Source of the DNA: Anadara kagoshimensis | Taxonomy: Eukaryota > Mollusca > Bivalvia > Arcoida > Arcidae | Direction: 5' to 3' | Length of the DNA: 64,000 nt | Assembly (NCBI GenBank): GCA_021292105.1 | Contig: CM037861.1 | Location: 26,529,110-26,593,109, forward strand | In this document: positions 35,935 to 45,531 of the stretch, in pieces | Layout of the letters: every line of letters begins with the position of its first letter | Position numbering within the stretch: position 1 is the stretch's first letter | Notes under the pieces: model-generated | Seen by the model: the letters and a program-made list of their open reading frames with translations, nothing else | Databases searched by the model: none | Told to the model about the DNA's origin: nothing | Translations under genes and position numbers: made by a program

Positions 35935-37971
35935 GAAGAATGAAAAGTAAATGATTTATGAATTTGTACAGATTTATTGGTTATTAGTTTTAAGTATGAC
36001 CTTCAGTTTTTCTTCGTTACATGACAAAGAAGGCTGAAGTTTGTGCATGCGCATGTCATGTTTCTAAGAGTGATAAGATATGATATTAGTTGCCAAGTAT
36101 ACAAGAACTGCGTTTATCCTCCCGTTATACATTCTAATATTTTACAAAACATTAGGGTCTGCAAGTCTCGCTATGTTTCCCGCGATAATTGCGATATCTT
36201 GGAACAAGTCCAGTTGGTATGATTAGAAACCGCGTCCAATGAAGTCACCAACTTTAACGTCTGCTCATACGAGACTTGCGTATCCTATTACTTTTTATAG
36301 AATATTATATGTCAGAATCAAAAGATTCGAAAGTAAAATTCTAAAAATATAATTGACATTATAGATAAAATATTTTCTTTTTCTATAAATTATCCAGGGC
36401 AAGAATATGTCATGAATGCTTACAAACGAGTGTTTCCAATAGATCTACCAAAACCATCACTGGCATTAGTCGGTATGCTAGGATCAAATACGCCAACTGG
36501 TCCAGTATCAGAAATGCAGTCCAGAATGGCTGCCATGACATTTGCTGGAAAACATCAATTACCAGACAAGAAAGCAATGCAAGCTGACAATGATAGATGG
36601 GAAGAAATAAAAACTAACTATTATGGTCCAAAGAAATTACTGGTTAGTATTATCAATCTACCTTCAGTACAATTCAGATTTTGTTAATGCATTAATCGCT
36701 ATGCCGTTTATTTGAAAAAAAGTGTTACTTTAATTGGATGCACAATTTGTAAATTAGGGCTTTCAACTTCTTTTGGTATCCACAATTTATGTTGACCGTG
36801 GATACTTTACATTTAATAAGTTTACGGAGTTCGCAAGTGCACCACATTCCCTCAACGTTTGTGCAGAACATTTTGCAAGGAAACGATTACGTTGCAAATA
36901 ACCCGAAATAAAGCCTTTTACGGACAACGTCAACTGATGTAATATATATGTATAATGGAAATAATTGTTCTGTACAAATGTAAGGTGTGCCACGTGGTCG
37001 ATGACAACCCAATTCAATGCGATAATCTTTAATCCATCTATAATGATGAAAGAATAATTCGAGGTTAACTATATGAACATTGCACCTACATGTCACAAAC
37101 ACTAGTATATTTCGTAGTACCACAAAGTAACTTTTATCTTTTTATAAATCAACAGTGGCCAACATTGAGACTTATGGATGAAATTGCAGAGGAAATCGGT
37201 GTCAAGCCACACTTCAGTAATGTGTTCTGGAAAAGCCCAACAGTAGCACTACAAACAGTATTTGGACCAGCATTTTCAGCCCACTACAGATTACAGGTAC
37301 TGTTTTCACAATTCTGGTGGTCCAAATTATTGTACTAACTTCAGAACAGTTAAATTGAATTGTACCAATTCATTCCTGTCAAATTGAAAGTAAAAATGTA
37401 TTTTGTTCTTAAAATGGAATCACAAAGCGCAAAAGATTTCCTATGCATTAAATAATGCATATTGTTTACTCCCAACCACAGTGCAATGAGGGCACAATTT
37501 ACAGTATCTATGAGGTGATTACAGAATCTTTTACTTTACCTTGAATATGAGTGATATTCAGATAAATTTTATTGACTAATAATATATGATTTTAAATTTA
37601 AAAATTGTTTATGAATCTATCATACAATATAGCTGACTCTTTAATTTGAACATACGTCATCTGAACTCTTTTGTGGTACTATACAATTTATTTTACATAT
37701 TTGAACATCACTAATCTGCAGTTTTGTGGTACACCACTTTTCTATTTTACATACATATTATTTGGAACTTAAATATTTTCAGGGAGACGGTGCCACCAAA
37801 GACGCAGTAAATGATTGTCTGAAAGCATGGAATTTAACAACACAAGGTGCCAAGCTAAGAAAGCTTCCACCATTACAGAAAGATGGATTCAGCTTACCCC
37901 TTCCACCCTTCTATCACTTGATGTTACTTACAATCGTGGTTGTCTGTATGGCTATGTTGATCGTTGCCTAG
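28875..37971 (+). CDS. Flavin-containing monooxygenase (FMO), complete gene, 7 coding exons
   Basis: Predicted to be a microsomal FAD- and NADPH-dependent oxygenase that oxidises soft nucleophiles (N- and S-containing compounds). Exons: 28875-28989, 29864-30328, 34609-34664, 35250-35619, 36398-36642, 37156-37296, 37783-37971. All introns are GT-AG and phases join without a break, giving 526 residues, close to the usual ~530. Seen: FAD Rossmann motif G10-x-G12-x-x-G15 with acidic E33; N63 in an NTSREM context, matching the conserved active-site Asn; FMO identifying motif F169-x-G171-x3-H175-x3-F179; NADPH motif at 194-199; FATGF at 324-328; hydrophobic C-terminal anchor at about 507-526. The ATG at 28875 is the first before the FAD motif, and an AG acceptor at 28856-28857 suggests a 5' non-coding exon further upstream. 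Animal FMOs form a multigene family, so no paralogue number is assigned. Confidence 0.95.
29175..29395 (+). mobile_element. Family F dispersed repeat, copy 2, in FMO intron 1
   Basis: Matches copy 1 from the GTCCGTCTGT segment to AATGTTGGGG and extends to CAAGAGACAATTCTA. Followed by T- and G-runs to 29451. Confidence 0.72.
29864..30328 (+). CDS. FMO exon 2 (residues 39-194)
   Basis: The largest exon, from TTTTAG to GTGAGT. Holds the GG-T-W segment after the FAD site, the NTSREM active-site stretch, and the FMO identifying motif at residues 169-179. Ends inside the Gly codon that opens the NADPH motif. Reading through the donor at 30329 stays open into the intron to about 30465, so the open frame overstates the exon. 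Confidence 0.94.
30329..34033. other. Large FMO intron 2, unassigned AT-rich part
   Basis: About 3.7 kb with no gene on either strand and no array that I can see. Confidence 0.5.
34034..34231. mobile_element. Family C inverted-repeat element, copy 1, FMO intron 2
   Basis: Left end GGGTTGTAAGTCTCT, right end ACGAGACTTGCAGACCT, with TA at 34032-34033 and 34232-34233. Interior holds a TGACGTCA at about 34133. Confidence 0.72.
34609..34664 (+). CDS. FMO exon 3 (56 bp, NADPH motif)
   Basis: A small exon between TTTCAG and GTAAGG, after a 4.3 kb intron. Completes Gly194 and encodes [18 protein letters not shown]. It must be present, since it restores phase between exons 2 and 4 and supplies the NADPH-binding loop. 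Confidence 0.93.
35250..35619 (+). CDS. FMO exon 4 (residues 213-336)
   Basis: From TTCCAG to GTAAGA. Begins V-Y-L-S, as FMOs do after the NADPH motif, and ends soon after FATGF (324-328) and R-P-D. The residues between form the middle part of the NADPH domain. Confidence 0.94.
35897..35932. repeat. (GT)n microsatellite in FMO intron 4
   Basis: About 17 uninterrupted GT units. Confidence 0.95.
36155..36285. mobile_element. Family C element, copy 2, FMO intron 4
   Basis: Left end GGGTCTGCAAGTCTCG, right end CGAGACTTGCGTATCC, with TA at 36153-36154 and 36286-36287. Confidence 0.72.
36398..36642 (+). CDS. FMO exon 5 (residues 336-417)
   Basis: From ATCCAG to GTTAGT. Encodes the F-P-x-x-L-x-K-P-S/T-L-A-x-x-G stretch and the P-x-G-P-x-S-E-x-Q-x-R-x-A helix typical of the FMO second FAD domain. 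Confidence 0.93.
37156..37296 (+). CDS. FMO exon 6 (47 codons)
   Basis: From CAACAG to GTACTG, phase 0 on both sides. Encodes the Y-x-x-x-x-D-E-x-A-x-x-x-G-x-K-P helix and the F-G-P-x-x-S-x-x-Y-R-L segment near the FMO C-terminus. Confidence 0.93.
37783..37971 (+). CDS. FMO exon 7 with stop codon and membrane anchor
   Basis: From TTTCAG to TAG at 37969-37971. Encodes the W-rich loop after G-x-G and then a final hydrophobic run ([20 protein letters not shown]) that should anchor the enzyme in the ER membrane. No lysine ER-retrieval tail follows. Confidence 0.94.
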   Translation, partial: GDGATKDAVNDCLKAWNLTTQGAKLRKLPPLQKDGFSLPLPPFYHLMLLTIVVVCMAMLIVA

Positions 37972-38034
37972 GAAACCGTTTTAAAGAATCTCAACACAGA
38001 CTTTTATTGTGTATTTTTCTAGACTGCAATCATA

Positions 38035-38040
38035 ATTAAA
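38035..38040 (+). promoter_or_regulatory. Candidate poly(A) signal for FMO (ATTAAA)
   Basis: ATTAAA lies 64 bases after the FMO stop, a common variant signal at a plausible distance. A canonical AATAAA follows at 38312-38317, but it is inside the 208 bp inverted-repeat element. Confidence 0.4.
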
Positions 38041-38274
38041 GCATTTGTAACAACATTTCTTGACGACACCAGAGGAACCAAATATGTCATATTTCTGATG
38101 TTGAAAGAATATTTTAGTTGTATTTCTGACACAAACTAAGTAGTATTATTGAATAATCTTGATATGTCAAGCAATGCAAGCACGTCATCATTTTTAATGC
38201 TTTAATGCCACAATATTTACATAGATCTAAGAGTCATCAAGTTGACAAATAGAACAAAACATTTGTAATGTATA

Positions 38275-38482
38275 CTCAACAAAAAAAGTTAGGGACCATT
38301 GTAAAATTTGAAATAAAAATTCATCTGTATTTTGTTCTTATTCTTTTCTTGTTTCAAATGATGTTATGAAGTAAATTTTTTGTGCATGAAATTAAATCTC
38401 CTTAATGAAATAAGAAATGACATAATTTACGTTCTACAAAATTTAATAATGTTTTGATGTGGTCCTTAACTTTTTTGTTGAG
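38275..38482. mobile_element. 208 bp inverted-repeat element just after FMO
   Basis: Ends CTCAACAAAAAAAGTTAGGG and the inverse CCTTAACTTTTTTGTTGAG, with TA at 38273-38274 and 38483-38484. Non-coding. Probably mobilised by a Tc1/mariner-type transposase. Confidence 0.9.
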
Positions 38483-38489
38483 TACAAAT

Positions 38490-39310
38490 ATATTGGAAGC
38501 CATCAAGCAACTTGTAATTCTTGATTTACAATTAAATTGTGATAAGAACGATATGTACAACATTCACACACAAGTTCTTTCTGAAACTCAAATATGTTGG
38601 TAAGACATATTGAATCTAATTTTAACTGTTGTTTAGAAGTTTAAGAACTAGAGCTTAAGAACAATACATGGAATCTGAGTAATTTCTTCTTTAAACTTTC
38701 AATCTAGCCAATTGTATATTTACAGCAATTAGAACTGATCTTTTCATTCTTTAAAACTTTTATGTTTTGGTGCAGGATCAATTCCTTGATCTACAGAAAT
38801 GGAGATTTTAAAGATTTAATATTTTTGGTAAAAAGGGTGAATTAAAAATTTGGCCTTTTAACTTTCCAAATTTGATATGTGGTTGAACACTTGTGACTAC
38901 ATTGTCTATTTTCCACTTTTCACAAGATTGTGCTCTTTGTTTTGAGTAATTCATAGTTTTGTGTGGCTGGCCTTAACCCAGTTATCAAACATGATGTTTT
39001 CTATTTCATTTGTAATGTCCCCAAAAGTTTTGCATAATAATTTTCATATTACAGTCCCACACACACTCATTGCATGATACCTGTATTCATCAAATATTTT
39101 ATATATAATGTTCCCCCCCTGCTAGATTGCATCACCATTAATTTCTTACAAAGTTAACTTTTTTTCAGAAATATCAGGGTAGCTGCAATGTAGAGGTGTG
39201 AGGAATATCCTTGTTAAAATTGTTTTATAGTAGTATTTTGTTAAAATTTTATTAAAATGGAAATGAAATTGATAAAATATTAGTTTTGTTTATTTTTAAT
39301 TGATTGATGT
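38490..39310. other. Unassigned intergenic AT-rich sequence
   Basis: Nothing recognised. Confidence 0.5.
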
Positions 39311-39312
39311 TA

Positions 39313-39551
39313 AAGTGCGTCAAGTTTGACCTGGCCATGTGACCTTTAATTTGAATATTCAAACAGACATATCTATTGGGTAATTTAGGGGTGAAATGAA
39401 GTCGGTATATTATGATAGATGATAGTTTTACTGGGTACCGGGTGTGTTTATGGTAATGAAACATGCTGTCTTTCCTAAATCACACAGTCTATCAACACAA
39501 CCTAATAATTAAATTAAAGGTTAAGCTGCCATGTCAAACTTGAGACGCACT
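39313..39551. mobile_element. Family D inverted-repeat element, copy 2
   Basis: Left end AGTGCGTCAAGTTTGACCTG, right end CATGTCAAACTTGAGACGCACT followed by ATA. The same ends and internal GGTACCGGGTGTG (inverted) occur in copy 1 at 18383-18593. Confidence 0.82.
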
Positions 39552-39852
39552 ATACCATTGCAACTTTCTGATCAAATCCATCTTGGTGGTGCCCAATTTC
39601 AGTGGTTTGAACTTTCTACTCCAGTACACATGGATGAATTGTAAAAGAAACAATGTGGGCAATAATGAAGAACACAAAAAACAGAAGAACACAAAAAGCA
39701 GAATAAATCTACTGCAATAACCATATTAATAAAGTCACCCATATTAGAGTCAAAGAAAGATTCCATATGTCAAGTCATTCTAAATAAATGAAGGAAGAAT
39801 AGGACAACTACAAATAATAAGTTTTGTTTTCTCTACTGGTAAAATGAAGATG

Positions 39853-39962
39853 TCGCAGAATTGATTAAAAGTGTATACATCAATGCGTTGTATAGAATTA
39901 CAGACAGATGCCACAGAATTGATTCGTATACACCAATGCATTGTATACAATTACAGACAGTT
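39853..39962 (+). repeat. Two-copy tandem repeat, ~55 bp
   Basis: CACAGAATTGATTC... GTATACACCAATGCATTGTAT ...ATTACAGACAG occurs twice with small changes. Confidence 0.7.
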
Positions 39963-40164
39963 GTTGGGAGTAGAACAACATTTACTTGGCAGTTAACAGT
40001 GCAATCAATATATTACCCAAAAACGAATATATAACTAGAATTTTATCGAGCATAAATTACGTGAGCACACTGAGACTACTAGCACTGATTTTAAAACCAT
40101 GATAGATCCTTCACGATTTCTCACATCTCAAGTTCAAATTTCAATATAGACTGATCCTAGTGTG

Positions 40165-41370
40165 AAAAAGTTTTGTCAATTCACCTAATGTTGCTAATTT
40201 TTATCCAGTCACTTCTCTGGTTTCCCCCACCATCCTATAACTGACTGCCATTTGTCATTCACTTGACGAATGTAGCCGATTTTTCTCCAGTCACTTCTCT
40301 GGTTTCCCCCACCATCCTATAACTGACTGCCATTTGTCGTTCACTTGACGAATGTAGACAATTTTTCTCCAGTCACTTCTCCGGTTTTCCCCACCATCCT
40401 ATAACTGACTACAATTTGTTGTTCACTGCGGAATGTAGCCGATTTTTCTCCAGTCACTTCTCCGGTTTTCCCCACCATCCTATAACTGACTACAATTTGT
40501 TGTTCACTGCGGAATGTAGCTGATTTTTCTCCAGTCACTTCTCTGGTTTTCCCCACCATCCAATACACTGACTGACTGTCATTTGTCGTTCACTTGCGGA
40601 ATGTAGCTGATTTTTCTCCAGTCGCTTCTCCAGTTTTCCCCACCATCCTATACGTGAACTGACTGCCATTTGTAGTTCACTTGCCGAATGCAGCTGATTT
40701 TTCTCCAGTCACTTCTCCGGTTTTCCCCACCATCCTATACATGAACTGACTGCCATTTGTCGTTCACTTGCCGAATGTAGTTGTTTTTTCTCCAGTCACT
40801 TCTCCGGTTTTCCTCACCATCCAATACACTGACTGACTGTCATTTGTCGTTCACTTGCGGAATGTAGCTGATTTTTCTCCAGTCACTTCTCCGGTTTTCC
40901 TCGCCATCCAATACACTGACTGACTGTCATTTGTCGTTCACTTGCGGAATGTAGCTGATTTTTCTCCAGTCACTTCTCCGGTTTTCCTCACCATCCAATA
41001 CACTGACTGACTGTCATTTGTCGTTCACTTGCGGAATGTAGCTGATTTTTCTCCAGTCACTTCTCCAGTTTTCCCCACCATCCTATACATGGACTGACTG
41101 CCATTTGTCGTTCACTTGCGGAATGTAGCTGATTTTTCTCCAGTCACTTCTCGGTTTTCCCCACCATCCTATACATGGACTGACTGCCATTTGTCGTTCA
41201 CTTGCGGAATGTAGCTGATTTTTCTCCAGTCACTTCTCCAGTTTTCCCCACCATCCTATACGTGAACTGACTGCCATTTGTCGTTCACTTGCTGAATGTA
41301 GCTGATTTTTCTTCAGTCACTTCTCTGGTTTTCCCCACCATCCTATAGCTGACTGTCATTTGTCGTCAAC
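40165..41370 (+). repeat. Tandem array, ~80-88 bp unit, about 14 copies
   Basis: Each unit contains TTTTTCTCCAGTCACTTCTC, a CCACCATCC(T/A)ATA phrase and CATTTGTCGTTCACTTG. Length varies through indels after CCTATA. Frames crossing it (for example 40568-40341 minus) are by-products. Confidence 0.93.
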
Positions 41371-41437
41371 ACTCAACTCTATAATGATGTGTGTTAATAC
41401 ATGCCTAAAATAGTTTATCCTGGCACATATTTAAGAT

Positions 41438-41709
41438 CAGGCCCCAGTTTCACAATCATTCCTTAGCTACGATTTTCCTTAACTTAAATTAAGCAAATTT
41501 TTGTAATCTTTTCTTGGGACTACTGGTGAATATTTTTGTCAAAACTTAATCTAAATGTTTTAATCTAGAAGTGATCTTTAAAATGACACCTTAAATTGTC
41601 TAAAATCTTGAAAATTAACAAAATTAACAAAATTATAAAGATTTGAAATTTTGCAAGATTTAAGTTAAGTAAAATCTTAGCAAAGGAATGATTGTGAAAC
41701 CGGGGCCAG
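41438..41709. mobile_element. 272 bp inverted-repeat element
   Basis: Left end CAGGCCCCAGTTTCACAATC, right end GATTGTGAAACCGGGGCCAG, continuing inward as ATTCCTTAGC / GCAAAGGAAT. No clear target duplication. A half-similar start is at 47297. Confidence 0.85.
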
Positions 41710-41714
41710 ATTGC

Positions 41715-42940
41715 ACTATCTGTTAAATGATTATGTACTGGTATTGTGAACTTGACCTATTTAGGTCATCATGACAGTTAATATATATTTTTGACCTGAT
41801 TATTATACTGGCACATTTAAAATCAGATAACACTATCTATTAAATTTTGATGTATTGTGAAGTTGACCTAGTATTTAGCTCATCTTGACATTTTCTATAT
41901 ATTTTTCTAACCAGGACACAAGTTGACCTATTTCTTTTGAAACTGAATATTTAAACACAATAAGACGTAGGTGTATTTAAAAAAACTTTGAATACTTCAA
42001 AGTATGGGTATTATGTTCTCACCTTTAGTAAATCACTGTTAAAAGCCAAGTAAACATATAAGTTAAAGGGTTTAACAGACAGTGAAATTATAAAATATAT
42101 TCATACATTAATACATTTTTGAAAAGTTTTTGAAATAAGGACTTTTAATTGATATCTTTGTACGATGGTCGATATCATCCGTACAAAAACGCACATCACT
42201 TACTACAAACTGTACTTAATATTTGAATACAGAAAATACCAGCTGTATAATAAAAACATTATGTACAATTTTTGTTGTTACCAACGCAAACTTGAACCTA
42301 TTTAAATGATTTTGTCGTTTTGTCAAATCTTAAATCTGGGTAGGTTCATTTAGTAAAGTATTTGATGCCTAACATTTTATCAGAACCTTAAATTAGAATG
42401 TCAACTAAAGTAAAAGAGGTGTATATTGCATTTAGTTTCTTATCATTAGTGCTAGTACTATTATAAAAATAAATAAAATAAAAATAAATAATTAATTAAA
42501 TAAACAAATAGACAAATTGTTTGATTTAAAAAATCTTTGTATAACAATACATACATTTAAAATGTAAAGAACTGATTGTAATGTATCAGCAGATCTATCG
42601 ATTGATTGATTAGAAATCAAAGCACGTTAGGTGCTCATCGAACAGAGAGTGAGAACAAAACGTCAGCATTATTTGCAACTTCAAAGCACCATTCATCAAT
42701 AAGAGTGTTGAACTTGCAAATAAAATTTGTCATGTTTTAATAATTTGGTCCAAATTTTTAATACCTTTATCAAAACGTCTCCCAAGGGATAATGACCTCT
42801 TGTTTCCTCCACCATTCCTTACCACTATATCTTTTCATTTTTTAAACTAATTTGTTATACAAGGTGAAAACTATTTTTCCCCAAAACGTGTATTTTTGCA
42901 CCATTTCTATGAGGCGCTGTTTCTATATTTATTTACTATT
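41715..42940. other. Unassigned intergenic AT-rich sequence
   Basis: No gene. Low-complexity A/T around 42465-42510. Confidence 0.5.
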
Positions 42941-42949
42941 TTTACATAT

Positions 42950-43140
42950 GCATAATTCATTTATGGATATGCATAATTCATTTATGGATATGCATAATTC
43001 ATTTATGGATAGCCATAATTCATAATTCATTTATGGATATCCATAATTCATTTATGGATATGCATAATTCATTTATGGATATCCATAATTCATAATTCAT
43101 TTATGGATATCCATAATTCATTTATGGATATCCATAAATC
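42950..43140 (+). repeat. Short tandem array built on a palindrome (18-21 bp units)
   Basis: CATAATTCATTTATGGATAT repeats about nine times. Many junctions form the palindrome TTATGGATATCCATAA, so the array can fold on itself. Confidence 0.88.
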
Positions 43141-43399
43141 GAATTTAACATATGTAAAAATATTTTACGTATCCAAAAATAATATGTCAGTATTTTCCTA
43201 AATTTTAAAAATTGGCTATTTTTTTCGCTCGAACTTTTTGAGAGCCAGAGCTATTTCTGAACCCATGGGTCTAGACTGACCTGACATGAAATTGAACTTC
43301 AATTCACTCAACCAAAATGGTTCCAAAACTTGACTTGTGATTTGATTCATTTGAACTATGTTAGTAATGATTTATCAGTGCTGTACATCCACTTCTATA

Positions 43400-43624
43400 T
43401 GGTCAAACCTGTCCAGAATGGTCAGTTGGTGGACCAGGTCAAAGTGACCACTATAGTCAGGTCACCACCATGGACATGTTTTCATTGTTATATGTTATCT
43501 TCCATCATGTAATATTTAATATGTTCACTATCAGCTTTCATAGAAATCTGATCGGACCAGACAAAACTGACCACTATACATAGGTTGTTGTTATGGTCAG
43601 GTGTTGTTATAGACAGGATTGACT
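43400..43624. mobile_element. Family B element, copy 3
   Basis: GGTCAAACCTGTCC at the left, GACAGGATTGACTG then TA at the right. The interior is diverged from the other copies. Confidence 0.65.
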
Positions 43625-44142
43625 GTACTGACTTTGCTGTATTGCCTTCAAAGCTGACATAATTTGATAAATTTGATCATGTATGTACTGTAGATTACTT
43701 TAATTTTGTGAGTATCAAATTTTGCATACTAACCTTTGACCTTCATTTCTTCATGTCCACAATCTTTGTGCATATTTCAATTTCCGGCAGATATACCTAT
43801 ATTTGGGTTACTCTTTAAACAGATATAGAAGGATTCTTCAGAATATTTTTTAAAAATCCATCTAATGTAATCGCTTTCAAAACAGCTTGCAAATCAGACA
43901 AAATATTACCATTAGAAATTTTTTTATTTTTTTTTTTTTATTTTTTTTGTTGTTGCATGTTTTGTGAGCTATTTGTCCTTTCTATTTCATAACAACAGTA
44001 AATTAATGTAGATGAAACACAAAGTTTATCTCTATGTATGAAAATGCTAAGTAGTCAAATATCTTTGATAAGGGGTGGTTCATTAGCTAATGGCAGAGTA
44101 TTTATATAAAAGTAAGTCCAAATTACACAAACAGGTAATATA

Positions 44143-44358
44143 GGCAAACAATATTGACCTGTCTGCTTGACCTTTGATTTAAATATTCATTATTGATGAG
44201 TAAATTTAAGTAAATAAGGATCATGGGTGTATATTTTGTCTATATAATGTAAACGCTAAACATGGGCAATGTGTATATATATTAACTGTGAATCCTAATG
44301 CTACATCTTACATGAATATTCCTAAAGGTCAAGCGGACAGGTCAATGTTGTAACTTAT
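44143..44358. mobile_element. Family E element, copy 2
   Basis: Left GGCAAACAATATTGACCTGT..GCTTGACCTTT, right AAAGGTCAAGCGGACAGGTC..ATGTTG, inverted. Confidence 0.75.
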
Positions 44359-44868
44359 AATCACAGACAACAAACAAGCCATGATCATATTGCACTTACC
44401 CTTTATTTAAGGTTTCATGTTATATATAGTGTTCCAAGCAACGATAATTTATTAGTTTGTTTAATGACAAAATACATGTACTAGACATCAATATCATGGA
44501 TCATGAAAATTATCGAAATACAAAAAGAATGTTACTGCCAGTATAAAAGCTCTTCAAATGCAAAATCACCATTATCGCAAGATACTGTTTGATCAATTTA
44601 TTTTTTATTTCTTTTACAAAACTTACAAAAACATGTTCTTTTGTTCTGTATCTGTATATAAATTCCAGAGTACAAATAGCAAACATAAATTTGTGCCACA
44701 TGATTTGTAAAGTGGGACTATACATATTAATCATAATAAATAAAACTGGTCCCCCGCTTTATCTGTCAGGTATTATAAGACAGTATTTCTCACATTCTGT
44801 TTAAAGCTGGCTAAAACTCTCAACTATTCACTTTCAAACCAGTTAACTTTGTAAGGTGCTAATTTTTG

Positions 44869-44874
44869 TTTATT
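44869..44874 (-). promoter_or_regulatory. Candidate poly(A) signal for EXOC7 (AATAAA on minus)
   Basis: TTTATT on the plus strand lies about 420 bases past the EXOC7 stop. It would give a 3' UTR containing the decayed 21 bp repeats. Other TTTATT sites near 44600 and 44402 are possible too. Confidence 0.35.
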
Positions 44875-44879
44875 TGAAG

Positions 44880-45245
44880 CAGATTCTTAATGACCACCTA
44901 AACTGTCTAAATTACAGCTTCAACTGTCTAAATGACCACCTCAACTGCCAAAATAACAACTTCAACTGACAGCTTTAACTGTCTAAATAGTGGCCTCAAC
45001 TGTCTAAATGACAGCTTCATTGTCTAAATGACCACCTCAACTCTCTCTAAAGTTGATTATATTTATGTAAATGACAGTTTCAACTGTCTAAATGACCATA
45101 TTCACTGTCTAATGACCACCTCAACTGTCTCTAAAGTTAATAGCATTTATGCTGATGTATCAATGAACATCAACTGTCTCTAAAGGTAATTATATTTAAG
45201 CAGAAGTATCAACGGCCACCTCAACCTCTAAATTTGATAACATTT
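44880..45245. repeat. Decayed ~21 bp tandem array in the EXOC7 3' UTR region
   Basis: TCAACTGTCTAAATGACCAC recurs with many indels, ending about 50 bases before the EXOC7 stop codon (on the minus strand, just downstream of it). Confidence 0.75.
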
Positions 45246-45294
45246 ATACAGTTGTATCAACGACCATATCAACTGTCTCGAAAGCTGATAACAT

Positions 45295-45531
45295 TTATGC
45301 AGAAGTATCAAACAGATTATTAATCATGTGATCTACATTTTCCGCTGTATATTTGATGTACTTGTCCTGATTTTTTGTAAAGTTGAGTTTTCTATATTTA
45401 TCCAGAAACATTTTATACGTAGGTACTATATAATCTATATTGTCTTTCTTCAGTCCGTCTCTTAATTCCTGGTCAGGTATAGCATAACCTTTCTGTATCC
45501 GTGTGATTTCTTCTAGTTCTTTATTAAAACC
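45295..45531 (-). CDS. EXOC7: EXOC7 last coding exon (78 codons plus TAA)
   Basis: Acceptor ATTTAG. Starts GFNKELEEI, includes A-I-P-D-x-E-x-R-D and F-T-K-N-x-x-K-Y-I-K-Y, and ends LFDTSA-stop, the invariant animal Exo70 terminus. The basic K-Y-I-K region lies where mammalian Exo70 contacts PI(4,5)P2. Confidence 0.96.
   Translation of the reverse strand, partial: GFNKELEEITRIQKGYAIPDQELRDGLKKDNIDYIVPTYKMFLDKYRKLNFTKNQDKYIKYTAENVDHMINNLFDTSA

Noticed and set aside
43330-43512. 60-codon frame in the intergenic region
   Set aside because: Overlaps the family B element and has no known motif.
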